A stretch of 64,000 nucleotides of DNA from Humibacillus xanthopallidus (GCF_006716675.1 NZ_VFPM01000001.1:1364001-1428000), one strand, 5' to 3'; positions 24,851 to 34,698 are shown, counted from the stretch's first letter. Notes: generated from the letters alone by a model not told the origin. Numbers and translations are program-made.

Positions 24851-26218
24851 ATGGCCGTGCAGACACCGGTGCGACACCGCAGGCCCTACCGCGGAGCGCA
24901 CCTCATCACCCGCCTCATCGGGCCCCTGACCATCGCGGCACTCGTCGTCGCGTTCGCCCTCCTGTGGGTGGCGGCTCGGCCTGCCGGTGACGTCGGACCC
25001 TTCATCGGGCAGCTCATCGGCGCGGAGGGCGTGCTGCTCCTGTCGGTCGGGCTCGTCCTCATCAGCACGCTGCGCTGGGTGGAGCAGTTCTTCGACGGCG
25101 TCGACAAGGCGGCGGTCTGGCACCGGAGGGTCGCCATGACGGGCACCATCCTCATCGGCGTGCACATCGCCACGACGGGCAACCCCAACGCCACCCAGCT
25201 CGGCCCGACGCTCGGCACCATCGGCATCGTCGGCCTCGCCACCCTCACCGTGTGGGCCATCGCCCCGCGCTGGCGCTCGATCACGCCTCGACCGCTGCGG
25301 ACGCCGGTCGAGCGCGTCATGTCGTCGGCGCCGGTGCGGCATGTCGGGCGCTGGGTCGGCAGCTACGGTCTGTGGCGCGCCTTCCACCGCCTCACCGGCA
25401 TCTTCCTCGCGTTCGGCTTCGTCCACGGGCTCATGGACTCCTCCGTCTTCGGCTCGCAGCTGCTGCGCTGGTCCTACGTCGTGGTCGGCGGAGTCGGGCT
25501 GGCCTTCTACCTCTACCGCGAGCTGCTCGCGCGGCGACTCGCCCACACGCATGACTACGAGGTGTCCTCGGTCGAGCCTATCGACGATGCTGCCTTCGAG
25601 ATCTGGCTGCGCCCGCTCGGGGAGCGCTTCTCCTTCCGCCCCGGACAGTTCGCGCTCGTCAACCTCGAGGCTCGCGACGGCTGGCACCGGCACCCCTTCA
25701 CGATCGCAAGCGGCCCGCAGGAGAGAGAGATTCGCGTCACCGTGCGCGCGCTCGGCGACTTCACGTCGAGCATCGGCGAGCTCGTCGAACCCGGCATGCC
25801 GGCCGTCATCAGCAGCCGGCAAGGGCACTTCGACTACACCCGCGGGACCGAGCACCAGGTCTGGGTCGCCGGAGGGATCGGGGTCGCGCCGATGCTCAGC
25901 TGGCTGCGTTCAGCCGAGGTGGGGGCCCTGCCGCAGCGCGTCGACTTCTTCTACACCGCGCGTGGGCCGGCTCCCCTCGCCGACGAGGTCGCCCACCTCG
26001 CTGCCCACCACGACGAGCTGCACCTGCACGTCATCGACACCGAGACCTCGCCGCGGCTGACGGCGGTGCAGGTGCTCGAGAGCGCCGGCGTCGACGCCCA
26101 CATGCTCTCGGCCTTCCTCTGCGGGCCGGAGCAGATGGTGAGCGCCATCCAGCGCGATCTCGTCCGCGCCGGGGTGAAGCCGGCCAACATCCACCGCGAG
26201 TTCTACAACCTGCGCTGA
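24851..26218 (+). CDS. Ferric-reductase-like transmembrane flavoprotein
   Basis: The 455-residue protein has about six membrane helices (residues 20-225) with histidines suited to haem binding (VHIATTG, RAFHRLTG, GFVHGLMD). An FAD-binding ferredoxin-reductase domain follows (FRPGQFALV and HRHPFTIAS, about residues 265-300), and then an NAD domain (VAGGIGVAPMLSW, and LCGPEQMVSAI near the end). It would move electrons from NAD(P)H across the membrane to an external acceptor such as ferric iron or oxygen. GGAG precedes ATG 24851. The 3' end overlaps the convergent kinase gene by 16 bases. Confidence 0.87.
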   Translation: MAVQTPVRHRRPYRGAHLITRLIGPLTIAALVVAFALLWVAARPAGDVGPFIGQLIGAEGVLLLSVGLVLISTLRWVEQFFDGVDKAAVWHRRVAMTGTILIGVHIATTGNPNATQLGPTLGTIGIVGLATLTVWAIAPRWRSITPRPLRTPVERVMSSAPVRHVGRWVGSYGLWRAFHRLTGIFLAFGFVHGLMDSSVFGSQLLRWSYVVVGGVGLAFYLYRELLARRLAHTHDYEVSSVEPIDDAAFEIWLRPLGERFSFRPGQFALVNLEARDGWHRHPFTIASGPQEREIRVTVRALGDFTSSIGELVEPGMPAVISSRQGHFDYTRGTEHQVWVAGGIGVAPMLSWLRSAEVGALPQRVDFFYTARGPAPLADEVAHLAAHHDELHLHVIDTETSPRLTAVQVLESAGVDAHMLSAFLCGPEQMVSAIQRDLVRAGVKPANIHREFYNLR

Positions 26219-27748
26219 GGGGCGCTCGGCCCCCCGGGAGTGGGTGCGGCGGGCGCCGGGGCTGTGCCGAGGTCGGTCGGCAGCTCGACGCGGAAGACGG
26301 TGCGACCCGGTCTCGAGTCGACCGTGATCCGGCCGCCGTGTCGCGCGACGACGTGGTGGCACGTGCCCAGCCCGAGGCCGGCGCCCTCGCCCGGCGGCTT
26401 CGTCGTGAAGAACGGATCGAAGACACGCGCCTGGTCGGCGGCCGGGATCCCCGGGCCGTCGTCCTCGACCTCGACGACGACTCCCGCGGCCTCCTTCGCC
26501 GCGCGCAGGGTGATCGTGCCGTGGCCGCCAACGGCGTCGAGGGCGTTCTCGAGGAGGTTGGTCCAGACCTGGTTCAGCTCGCTCGCGTACGTGCCGACGC
26601 GCGGGAGGTCCGGCGAGTAGGCGCGTTCGACGTGCACGCCCGGCGGCATACGGTGGCGGAGGAAGAGGAGGGTGTCCTCGAGACCCTCGGTGACGTCGAC
26701 GTTCTGGACGGTCGCCTCGTCGAGGTGCACGTAGGACTTGAGGGCCGCGACGGTCTCGGAGACGCGGGTCGCTCCATGCCCGATCTCGACGAGCAGGGAG
26801 CGCACGGTGACGGACGTCGACACCCATCGCACGAGCGACGGCATACGTTCGGGTCCGAAGTCCTCTTCCAGCCGGTCGAGCTGCGCGGGACCGAGCCCCA
26901 GCGCTGCCACCGTGGACGCCTGCTGCCAGGCCTGGCCGATGCCGTGATTCTCGAGCCAGGCCCCCCGCCGCGTCCTCGGCGTCAACGCGCGTCAGGCCGT
27001 CAGCTGTCGGCGGCTGGTGCACGGCCTGCTCGATCTGCTCGGTCACGGCGTCCAGCCTCGCCTGCTGCCCCTCCGAGAGGTCCGAGCGCTCGAGCTCGAG
27101 GCGGGCCTGCGTCGATCTATCGAGGAGCTCAGTCAGCTGGCTCGCACTGCGCACCACCGCGGCGACGGGGTTGTTGAGCTCGTGGGCGATCCCTGCGGCC
27201 AGGGTGCCGAGCTGGGCCATCCGCTCGTTGTGGTGGACATGCGCCTCGAGTGAGCGCCACCGCCGGGTCAGCGTGTGCAGGATGACTCTCGCGGCAGTCG
27301 GGCTGACGTGCAGGAGCGAGACGACCTGCTCATGGTCGAGAGCCAGCAGGTGAGTGGGGCGCGTGGCACGCACCGAGGCCAGCCGCGTCGTCTCCTCGAG
27401 GAGCGCCATCTCGCCGATGACCGTCCCCGGTGCGTCGTGCGTGTCGATCTGGACCTCGTGGCCGTCGACGAGCTTGACGACCTCGATCTCACCGCGATGC
27501 AGGACGAAGGCACGGTCGGCAAGGGCGCCCTCGTGGAAGAGCACCTCGCCTGCTTCGAGATCCACCTCGTGCACCATCTCGCACAGCCGCGTGAGGTCGG
27601 CGGCGTCGAGATCGGCGAAGAGGGGCACCATGCGGAGGAACCCTCGGTAGTCAGCGGGTTCAGGACCCTGCTTCGTCTCTTGCTCGCGGCCCACCCCTTG
27701 ATTATCCGACCGGTTCGGCTTGTCGCTGGTGCTCCCGAGAAGCGGCAC
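26203..27748 (-). pseudogene. Cyclic-nucleotide-domain histidine kinase with a +1 base frameshift
   Basis: Residues 40-155 form a CNMP-type sensor domain (EVLFHEGALADRAFVLHRGEI). An H-box follows (MAQLGTLAAGIAHELNNPVA). In the next frame the N-box (NQVWTNLLENALDAV) and G-boxes (DDGPGIP, GAGLGLGTCHHV) of the ATPase domain appear. The frames join exactly if one C is removed from the six-C run at 26961-26966 (giving DAAGAWLENHG). The GTG at 27748 has GGAAGGAAG upstream. No response regulator is nearby, so this would be an orphan kinase. The intact frames either side suggest a recent mutation or sequencing error. Confidence 0.82.
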
Positions 27749-27837
27749 GCTTCCTTCCGTGACCGAGGCCTGAGGGCGCGGCAGTGCGCCGCCCGAGGGT
27801 CGCCCTGCTCTTGCCCGATCAGGCGGCTCAGTCGGAC

Positions 27838-28233
27838 CTACGCCTGAGGGCGATCTCCCGCTTCGGCGAGGCGGTCGCGACTCAGATATCGAACCGGCTT
27901 GCCGAGAGACTCCGCATAGGCGATCTCGCGTCGGGTCGACTCACCTAGGTAACCGCCCGGATCGACGATGTACACCTCGTCAGCCATGCGAATCTTCTGG
28001 AAGTGCACGCCACCGAGCCGCCCCTTGAGGTCCCGGCGGTCGGCCGTCCAGTCGTAACCCGGAAGATCGGGCAGGCTGAACATTCCGAGGCTGATGACGA
28101 CACAACCCTCCATCGTGAGCCGCTGGTTGACCTGCGCGAACTCAGCCTCGAACCTGGTCGAGCCGCAGAGCGTGATGACCTTCGCCTCACCCACGGCCGT
28201 CCGCGGCGCCTGTTGGTCATCCACGAGGTTCAT
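27838..28233 (-). CDS. Nucleoside-deoxyribosyltransferase-like protein
   Basis: The 131-residue protein has a conserved VITLCGSTRFEAEFAQ start of a Rossmann-like fold (about residues 19-34), a VVISLGMFSLPD strand and MADEVYIVDPGGYLGESTRREI. This matches small proteins in the nucleoside 2-deoxyribosyltransferase/DUF4406 group, which occur in bacteria and phages. The family exchanges or hydrolyses nucleoside bases, but activity here is only inferred. The ATG at 28233 has no strong ribosome site; the frame is open further upstream. Confidence 0.6.
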   Translation of the reverse strand: MNLVDDQQAPRTAVGEAKVITLCGSTRFEAEFAQVNQRLTMEGCVVISLGMFSLPDLPGYDWTADRRDLKGRLGGVHFQKIRMADEVYIVDPGGYLGESTRREIAYAESLGKPVRYLSRDRLAEAGDRPQA

Positions 28234-28340
28234 GATCGCCCACTGGCGGCCAACGCTGTCGCCCGCCCCCGGACGTCGAGGACCGAGGCCACCCACGCGT
28301 GCGGCGCGGACAATGGTGGGGACCAGAACGGAGGCCCACC

Positions 28341-28775
28341 ATGCAGACTCGCCCATTACCGTCCGCCCCCGACGCACGCTCCCCCGCAGGAGCAGAGATC
28401 CGACACCTGATCGAGTCAGAGACCGGCGGCATGATCCACTCCACCGTCCCGCCAGGGCAGGTGAACCGGGCGACCGTCCATGCCACGGTGAGCGAGTTCT
28501 GGCATGTCCTCTCCGGCCAAGGCCAGATCTGGCGACAGGACGACACTGGTGAGGAGACGACTCCTCTGACCGCAGGCGTGTCCATCGAGATCCCGGTCGG
28601 GACCGCATTCCAGTACCGCTGCACCGGCCCTGGCCCACTCAAGTTCCTCTGCATCACCATGCCGCCCTGGCCCGGTGACCACGAGGCAACCGTCCTTGAC
28701 GGGCCCTGGCAACCGACTGCTCCAACACCCGAGGTGACCCTGCTCCCCGAGCCGGTGCGTCGAAGCACCGCCTGA
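28341..28775 (+). CDS. Cupin-domain protein
   Basis: The 144-residue protein is a single cupin barrel. The first motif region holds NRATVHATVSEFWHVLSGQG, and the second holds SIEIPVGTAFQYRC. His, Glu and a later residue could bind a metal, though the first motif lacks the classical HxH pair. The role is unknown; small cupins are often isomerases, dioxygenases or sensors. GGAGG seven bases before ATG 28341 supports the start. It faces away from the deoxyribosyltransferase-like gene. Confidence 0.75.
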   Translation: MQTRPLPSAPDARSPAGAEIRHLIESETGGMIHSTVPPGQVNRATVHATVSEFWHVLSGQGQIWRQDDTGEETTPLTAGVSIEIPVGTAFQYRCTGPGPLKFLCITMPPWPGDHEATVLDGPWQPTAPTPEVTLLPEPVRRSTA

Positions 28776-28881
28776 GGGGCGTGGACGAGGCGACGTTCTC
28801 TGGTCGCGCCACCCTCGACGGTGCTACCTTGCGCGGATCGGGGCCGATGCAAAGGTGTGCACCTGATGGAGGAGGGCGCTC

Positions 28882-29835
28882 ATGTCGCTCAAGCGCTGGT
28901 CGAGAATGCCCGTCGCGATCCTTGCCTCACTGGTGGTGATCGCTGCTCCCCAGCTGGCCTGGGCGACAACGCCAAGCCCGACGAGCACCGTGGACTAGTC
29001 GAACGACGTGCCTGCACAGAGCTATTTGGGGACCGTCGAACAACAGGCGCAGACCTTCACGGCAGGCCGCGACGGCACGCTTGACCGCATAGAGGCACAG
29101 GGCTTCCGACTGAGCGGCTCCAGTGCTCTCTTGTCGGTCCAGATCACCGCCGTCGACGGCTCCGGCGTCCCCGTGGGTGCCCCCCTCGGCGTCGGGTCTG
29201 CGGACATCGCGACGCTGCCGACATTGGCCGGCGACCCGGCCGGCGGCGGCTGGCTCTCGGTGGACATCATCCCCCCGGTCCACGTCCACGCAGGCACCCG
29301 GTACGCCATCGTGCTGCCGGCGACCAGTCCCTTCAGTTTCCTGTGGTCGCTGTCGGTCGGGGACACCTACCCTGCCGGAGCGGGGTCACCGTCCCTGGGC
29401 CAGGCCTACGACTACCTCTTCCGGACGTTCGTTCTCACTCCGGAGCCAGTGGCCACCTGCGAGGGGCGGGACCCCACCATCTACGTCAAGGACGGGATGG
29501 TGATCGGCGGCCCGGACGCAGGGCAGCCCTACACCGGCACGCTGCGAGGAAGCACCGCAGCCGATGTCATCCTCGGCACGAGCGGAGCCGATGTCATGTC
29601 CGGCGGCAACGGCGATGACCTCATCTGTGGCGCGGGTGGGGCCGACGTCATCAAGGGCGGCAACGGCATCGACGTCTTGATCGGCGGGGACGGCCCGGAC
29701 CGGCTCGACGGCGGCAACGGCAACGACGTCCTGACGGGCGGGGTCGGCGCCGACACCTTCATCGGCGGTCGGGGAGCGGACACCGTGACCGACTACTCCC
29801 CCAGCGATGGCGACACGCAGCGAAGCATCCCCTGA
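28882..29835 (+). pseudogene. Secreted RTX-repeat protein interrupted by an in-frame amber codon
   Basis: An ATG at 28882 with GGAGGAGG upstream starts a clear signal peptide (residues 1-28, ending QLAWA), but codon 39 is TAG (28996-28998). The same frame then continues for 279 codons. It includes a beta-rich domain ([17 protein letters not shown]) and at least six glycine-aspartate nonapeptides ([27 protein letters not shown]) that bind calcium. A C-to-T change in a CAG codon would explain the stop. Without readthrough the exported product is lost; an internal GTG at 29008 would give a protein without a leader. Confidence 0.78.
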
Positions 29836-29926
29836 ACCACGCCATCGTGCGTCACACCGTCTCCGGAAGCGCCGTGGCCGAGCCGTGCAAGCGTCGACGG
29901 GTATGGTCACCGAAGGAGGTGTGGCT

Positions 29927-30274
29927 ATGGAATCGACGTCGTTGTCGTCCCTTGCCGACGCGCAGCTCGAGGCCGCTCGTGGTGCCGCGAGCGGCAGGTC
30001 GGCTCAGACCATCCACGGAGGTCATGACCGTTCGTTGCGCGAGACGGTGATCGCCCTCGTCTCGGGTTCCACGCTCTCCGAGCATGAGAGCCCCGGCGAG
30101 GCGACCCTGCAGGTCGTTCAGGGTCGCGTTCGGCTGAGCAGCGGCGAGGACACCTGGGAGGGCGCGGTCGGCGATCACGTCATCATCCCTGGCGCCCGGC
30201 ACTCGCTGACCGCGCTCGAGGACGCGGTGGTTCTGCTCACGGTCGTCAAGCCGATGCCACCAGAGGGCGCCTGA
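29927..30274 (+). CDS. Small cupin-domain protein
   Basis: The 115-residue protein is one cupin barrel with ESPGEATLQVVQGRVRL in the first motif and GDHVIIPGARHSLTALEDAV in the second, where the PxxRH pattern is typical of small stress-related cupins. It may bind a metal and a small ligand in the cytoplasm. AAGGAGG six to eight bases upstream of ATG 29927 and a TATGGT box at 29902 support the unit. It converges on mraY. Confidence 0.8.
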   Translation: MESTSLSSLADAQLEAARGAASGRSAQTIHGGHDRSLRETVIALVSGSTLSEHESPGEATLQVVQGRVRLSSGEDTWEGAVGDHVIIPGARHSLTALEDAVVLLTVVKPMPPEGA

Positions 30275-30296
30275 GGCCCCAGCGCCCATCGCACGC

Positions 30297-31406
30297 CTAG
30301 GTCGTGAGCCACTCGGCGTAGAAGAGCGCGAGGCCTGCCGTGATGCAGATCCCGGCGATGATCCAGAAGCGCGCCACGATGGTGACCTCGGACCACCCCA
30401 CCATCTCGAAATGATGGTGGAGCGGGGCGATCCGAAAGACTCTCCGGCCGGTGAGCTTGAAGCTCGCCACCTGGATGATGACCGACGCAGTGACGATGAC
30501 GAAGAGGCCGCCCAGCACAACGAGCAGCAGCTGCGTGTGGGTGAGGATGGCGAGTCCGGCCAAGGCGCCGCCGAGGGAGAGCGAGCCGGTGTCGCCCATG
30601 ATGATCTCGGCCGGCGAGGCGTTCCACCAGAGGAACCCGAAGCAGGCACCGCCGATCGCGCAGGCGATGACCGCGAGGTCGAGCGCGTCGGCGACGTCGT
30701 AGCATCTGGGTCCCGGTGCCACCGAGCAGCCTTGGTTGTACTGCCACATGGCAATCAGCGTGTACGCCCCGAACACCATGACCGAGGCTCCGGTGGCCAG
30801 GCCGTCGAGGCCGTCCGTGAGGTTCACGCCGTTGGAGGCCCCCGCGATGAGCACGCCGGCCCACGCGATGACCAGGAGCGCCGCCACCACCGGACCGGCG
30901 AAGGCGAGGTCGACGGCGGTGTCCCTGACGAACGAGACCGCCGTCGATGCCGGTGACTGCCCCTGCTCGTTGGTCACCAACAACGCGGCCAAGGTGAAGA
31001 TGACGGTGACCAGCGCCTGCCCGATGAGCTTCTGTCGTCCCGTCAGGCCGAGGCTTCGCTCTTTGCGGATCTTGGTGTAGTCGTCGAGGAACCCCACCAG
31101 TCCGAGCCCCGTGAGGAGGAAGAGCACCAGCAGGGCGCTGAGAGAGATCCCGTTGTGGATCACCGTTAGCGCCCCGGTGCCGGTCAGCAGCGCCAGCACG
31201 GCGTGTGAGCCGAAGTAGCCGACGAACGCCGCTGCGATGATCACCGCGCCACCCATGGTGGGCTTCCCGCGCTTGACCTGGTGGTGGGCCAGGTCGTCAT
31301 GGATGAACTGGCCGTAGCGACGCCGGACCAGCAGGGCGATGAAGGGCTTCGTGCAGAGCAGCGCAACGGCCATCGAGATGCCGCCAGCAAGCAGGACGTT
31401 GATCAT
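30297..31406 (-). CDS. mraY: Phospho-N-acetylmuramoyl-pentapeptide transferase (MraY), stand-alone copy
   Basis: The 369-residue membrane protein has about ten helices and the MraY signatures: FLDDYTKIRKERSLGL (about residues 115-130), NLTDGLDGLA, GDTGSLSLGG and APLHHHFE. It transfers phospho-MurNAc-pentapeptide to undecaprenyl phosphate, the first membrane step of peptidoglycan synthesis. Normally mraY lies in the dcw cell-division cluster; here its neighbours are unrelated, so it may be a second copy. The ATG at 31406 starts the first helix; the ribosome site is weak. Confidence 0.9.
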   Translation of the reverse strand: MINVLLAGGISMAVALLCTKPFIALLVRRRYGQFIHDDLAHHQVKRGKPTMGGAVIIAAAFVGYFGSHAVLALLTGTGALTVIHNGISLSALLVLFLLTGLGLVGFLDDYTKIRKERSLGLTGRQKLIGQALVTVIFTLAALLVTNEQGQSPASTAVSFVRDTAVDLAFAGPVVAALLVIAWAGVLIAGASNGVNLTDGLDGLATGASVMVFGAYTLIAMWQYNQGCSVAPGPRCYDVADALDLAVIACAIGGACFGFLWWNASPAEIIMGDTGSLSLGGALAGLAILTHTQLLLVVLGGLFVIVTASVIIQVASFKLTGRRVFRIAPLHHHFEMVGWSEVTIVARFWIIAGICITAGLALFYAEWLTT

Positions 31407-31612
31407 GTGAGCTCTTGGCAGTCCTTCATCAGGGGGGTCGGCGACGGCGGCTTCACAGGGGCGGGCCGAGACCTGCCCCATGGCCACATCGGCGACCAAC
31501 CCTAGGACAGCGGCGACGCTGATCCTCCACCGGACAGGGCATGCTTCGGGATGGCAGCGGCGCAGGAGGGACAACACGCCATGTACGCGTCCTCGCTCGC
31601 CTCAGTGACGCC

Positions 31613-32852
31613 TCACGTCCGCGAGGTCTTGCTGTCCGGGCCCGTCGCGAGCGCCCGGGCGACACGGGCCTCGAGCGCCTGTGGATAGGGCTGCAGGCCG
31701 TTCGGCAGCTGCGCGGCCTGTCCGCTGAGAACGGCGTCGAGTCCAAGCAGCATGATCGCCGCGAACGGATCGAAGAGCTGGGGAGCAGCAATCCCGAGCC
31801 CTGCTGCGAGGTTCACCAGGCTGCCGCGGTTGAGCAGGTAGACCTGCCGACGGTCGAGCTCGTAGCGATCGAGATGCCGTCGGATCGGCGTGCGCGGATG
31901 ACGGTCGAGCCAGTCGACGTCGATCTCGCGGTCACTGTGGCCGACGTTGACGAGGATGGCGCCATCAGCGACCTCCGACAGCTGCTGCTCGCCCAGCACG
32001 CCGTCGAAACCTGTGGCAGTGATCACCACACTCGCCGTGCGCAGCGCCGCGTCCATCTCGGCAACCCGGCATCCGTCGTGCCGCGCCTGGACGAGACGCA
32101 CCGGGTCGAGGTCGACGACTGTCACGACGGCGCCGAGGTCGCGCGCCCGAGCAGCGACTCCCTGTCCCACCGGTCCGAATCCGACCACGACGACCTCGCG
32201 CCCGTAGAGCGCCAGGCCCGTGATGGCAGTGAACGCGGGCCACGTCTCGACGCCGACGTGGTGGCGGTTGTGGATCAGGTTCTTGAGCGCGATCCCGTTC
32301 CAGTCGAGCACGGGGAACGGGATGTCCAGCCCGTCGAGGCGGTGCAGCCCCGTCGTTGTCGCCTCGAGCGCCCCGGCAGGCCGGTGGCTTGCAGCAGCAA
32401 CGCCGGCAATGAGGTCGCCGCCCATGTCGCACAAGGCATCTGCCGGTTCGCTGACGAGCCAGGCCAGCGACTCGCCCAGCTCGCCTGCGCTCATGCCGGC
32501 ACGCGCCCGGACCTCGACACCGATCGACATGAGGTGAGCGACCGTGCGGTCGTCGGTGCTGTCAGGGTTGCACGGCGCCAGTCGCACTCGAGCCCCGGCT
32601 GCGACGAGGGGCGTGAAGATCGGGATCGTGTCGGCAAGGATGTGCTGGCGACACGCAACGGTGCGACCGCTGAAGTCCGAGGCCGCCACCTCTGAACCGA
32701 ACGCAGTCGTGATCGGTGTCGTCCACGCGATCCACTCGAGCTCGGCAGGGTCCATCGACCAAGTACACCAGTGAAGGGGCCGGAGCCAGGCCCACTTGCA
32801 CGAGCTCGCGCAGCCTCCGTTCGCTCTCGATCAGCGACCTGGCGGCGCTCAC
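31613..32852 (-). pseudogene. Adenosylhomocysteinase-like NAD-binding protein, probable +1 frameshift near the N-terminus
   Basis: From 32755 to 31613 the frame encodes a 380-residue protein with S-adenosylhomocysteine-hydrolase features: CDMGGDL, a NAD-binding VVVGFGPVGQGVAARARD, and GHSDREID. It is shorter than true SahH (430-490 residues). That ATG has no ribosome site. A coding-like frame just upstream begins with a GTG at 32852 that overlaps the acetyltransferase stop (GTGA) and has AAGGAG. The two join (LVDGPAELEW) if one G is removed from GGG at 32748-32750. A related regulator or hydrolase role is possible. Confidence 0.6.
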
Positions 32853-33325
32853 AGCTCCTTGCGAAAGTGCACGTCGGCAGACGTGGGCGTGGGAACGCCC
32901 TCCCACCGCAAGATCTCGTGATACCCATGACGCTCATAGAACCCAGGCGCCTGGAAGGTGAACGAGGTGACGAAGACGTGAGTGCAGCCGCGGGTGCGCG
33001 CCTCGTCCTCGAAGGCCGCCAGTAGCCTGGCGCCGAGGCCCTCGCCGCGGACGCGCTCCGACACCCACGTCATCCCGATGCCGGCCGCGACACCCCAGGT
33101 CCAGCCGCTCAGGCCAGCGGCGAGAACCCCGCCGTCATCGACGATCTGCACCGTCAGCTCACGCGCTGGGGCGACACCTTCAGTGGCAGCGGCGTTCACC
33201 GTGTCGAGCTCGTCGGACAACCGTCGGTCGAGCTCGGGCACGCCCTCTGCCACCAGGGTCTTGAACGGAGCCTCGGGCTCGGTTGCCTGGTTCGACGAGG
33301 AGGTCACAGGCCCGAAGCCTGCCAT
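32849..33325 (-). CDS. GNAT-family N-acetyltransferase
   Basis: The 158-residue protein has the acetyl-CoA-binding loop RVRGEGLGARLLAAFEDEA (motif A, about residues 90-108) and the late PGFYERHGYHEILRWEG strand of the GNAT fold. It would acetylate an amine of a protein or small molecule; the substrate is unknown. GAGGGGG eight bases before ATG 33325 supports the start. Its stop overlaps the GTG of the adenosylhomocysteinase-like gene, so both are probably translated from one mRNA. Confidence 0.85.
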   Translation of the reverse strand: MAGFGPVTSSSNQATEPEAPFKTLVAEGVPELDRRLSDELDTVNAAATEGVAPARELTVQIVDDGGVLAAGLSGWTWGVAAGIGMTWVSERVRGEGLGARLLAAFEDEARTRGCTHVFVTSFTFQAPGFYERHGYHEILRWEGVPTPTSADVHFRKEL

Positions 33326-33532
33326 GAGCAGCCCCCTCGGGTGCAGTCTGCGCTTGCGCCACTCGTCATCAACGCGGCGAGGGGCCCGGCAATCGCACGC
33401 CCGGAGACGTCGCGCACCCGGTCGCTCTTGCGCGCCGACGGGCGCGACACTGCGACAGCCACTACAGTCGGGCACCGCCGGCGCCGCAGGACGGCGGGAG
33501 CGGCACCAACAGGGTCTGACGGGGGACGACAC

Positions 33533-34006
33533 ATGCATCGACGGTCGGTGTGCACGATGATGCTCGGGGCCCTGGCCCTCACCGGATGCACGTCGGGCTC
33601 CACGCCGACGGTGCCCGAGATGGACGCGCCCAGCCGGGCTCACGCCTTGTGGCAGAACCGGACTCCCTACGTCGGCGACAACTCCGAGGTCGCGGCGCTC
33701 ACCGCCAACGCCGGCTTCGGCGGCATGGGCACGCACACGATCGCCCTGTACACCACGTCCCGGCCGTATGTCGCGACCGTGGCCTACGACTCCCTCTCCA
33801 AGCCGTTCGACACCGTCGACTTCACGACGCCCGTCACGCTGCTCCTCGGCACCGTCGCGAACCTCGACCGCGTCGAGGTCAGATCCGGCACCGACACCTT
33901 CTCGCTCACCTCGGAGGAGGCCAGCGCCAAGCTGGGCTTCGACGTCAAGGACCTGGGTCGTGACGAGGCAAAGCTGACCGCCTACCTCCAGTCCGTCGAC
34001 GACTGA
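33533..34006 (+). CDS. Lipoprotein with a DUF4825-like domain
   Basis: The 157-residue protein has a lipoprotein leader with lipobox LTGC (Cys at about residue 20), so it is probably anchored outside the membrane. The mature region WQNRTPYVGDNSEVAALTAN is the hallmark of DUF4825, a small domain found in bacterial surface and regulatory membrane proteins. The end is charged. A GGGGGA site precedes ATG 33533. Function unknown. Confidence 0.78.
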   Translation: MHRRSVCTMMLGALALTGCTSGSTPTVPEMDAPSRAHALWQNRTPYVGDNSEVAALTANAGFGGMGTHTIALYTTSRPYVATVAYDSLSKPFDTVDFTTPVTLLLGTVANLDRVEVRSGTDTFSLTSEEASAKLGFDVKDLGRDEAKLTAYLQSVDD

Positions 34007-34065
34007 GCCGGGCTACGGTGGATTCGCCCACCGCTTCAGTGCCGACACCGATCGAGGAGTGCGCA

Positions 34066-34698
34066 GTGCCGCTCACACGGATCCACAACTTCTCCATCTC
34101 CCTCGACGGATTCGCCACGGGCGAGCCGCAGTCCGCCGAGGCACCGTTCGGCCACGCCGGGCAGCGCCTCCACCAGTGGATGATGGCGACCCGCTACTGG
34201 GCTGCCGACGGCACCACCGGCGTCGACGACGCCTTCGCCGAACGCCACACCCCCGGCATCGGCGCCGAGATCATGGGCGCCAACAAGTTCGGCCCGCCCG
34301 GGTGGCACGACGACCCTGACTGGAAGGGCTGGTGGGGCCCGAACCCGCCCTTCCACACCCCCACTTTCGTCCTCACGCACCACGCGCGACCCCCGCTCGA
34401 GATGGAGGGCGGCACGACCTTCCACTTCCTCGAGGCCACGCCGGCCGAGGCCCTCGCAACGGCCCGAGAGGCCGCCGGCGACCAGGACGTGCGTATCGGC
34501 GGTGGCCCCACCGTCGTGCGCGACTTCCTCGCCGCAGGCCTCGTCGACCACATGCACCTCGTCCAGGTGCCCATCGTGCTCGGCCGCGGCGTGCGCCTCT
34601 GGGACGGCCTGGAGGCCGTCGAGCAGGCCTTCGACGTGGAGGCGGTCTCCTCCCCCAGCGCCGTCACGCACCTCACGTTCACCCGCAAGGCCCCCTGA
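34066..34698 (+). CDS. RibD C-terminal/dihydrofolate-reductase-fold protein
   Basis: The 210-residue protein has the DHFR-like fold of stand-alone RibD C-terminal proteins: NFSISLDGFATG near the N-terminus, the IMGANKFGPPGW region, and a NADPH-binding VRIGGGPTVVRDFLAAGLVD (about residues 146-165) followed by PIVLGRGVRLWDG. Most such actinobacterial proteins are NADPH-dependent reductases of unknown substrate. GTG 34066 follows GGAG by seven bases. It lies 59 bases after the lipoprotein gene and may share its transcript. Confidence 0.85.
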   Translation: MPLTRIHNFSISLDGFATGEPQSAEAPFGHAGQRLHQWMMATRYWAADGTTGVDDAFAERHTPGIGAEIMGANKFGPPGWHDDPDWKGWWGPNPPFHTPTFVLTHHARPPLEMEGGTTFHFLEATPAEALATAREAAGDQDVRIGGGPTVVRDFLAAGLVDHMHLVQVPIVLGRGVRLWDGLEAVEQAFDVEAVSSPSAVTHLTFTRKAP

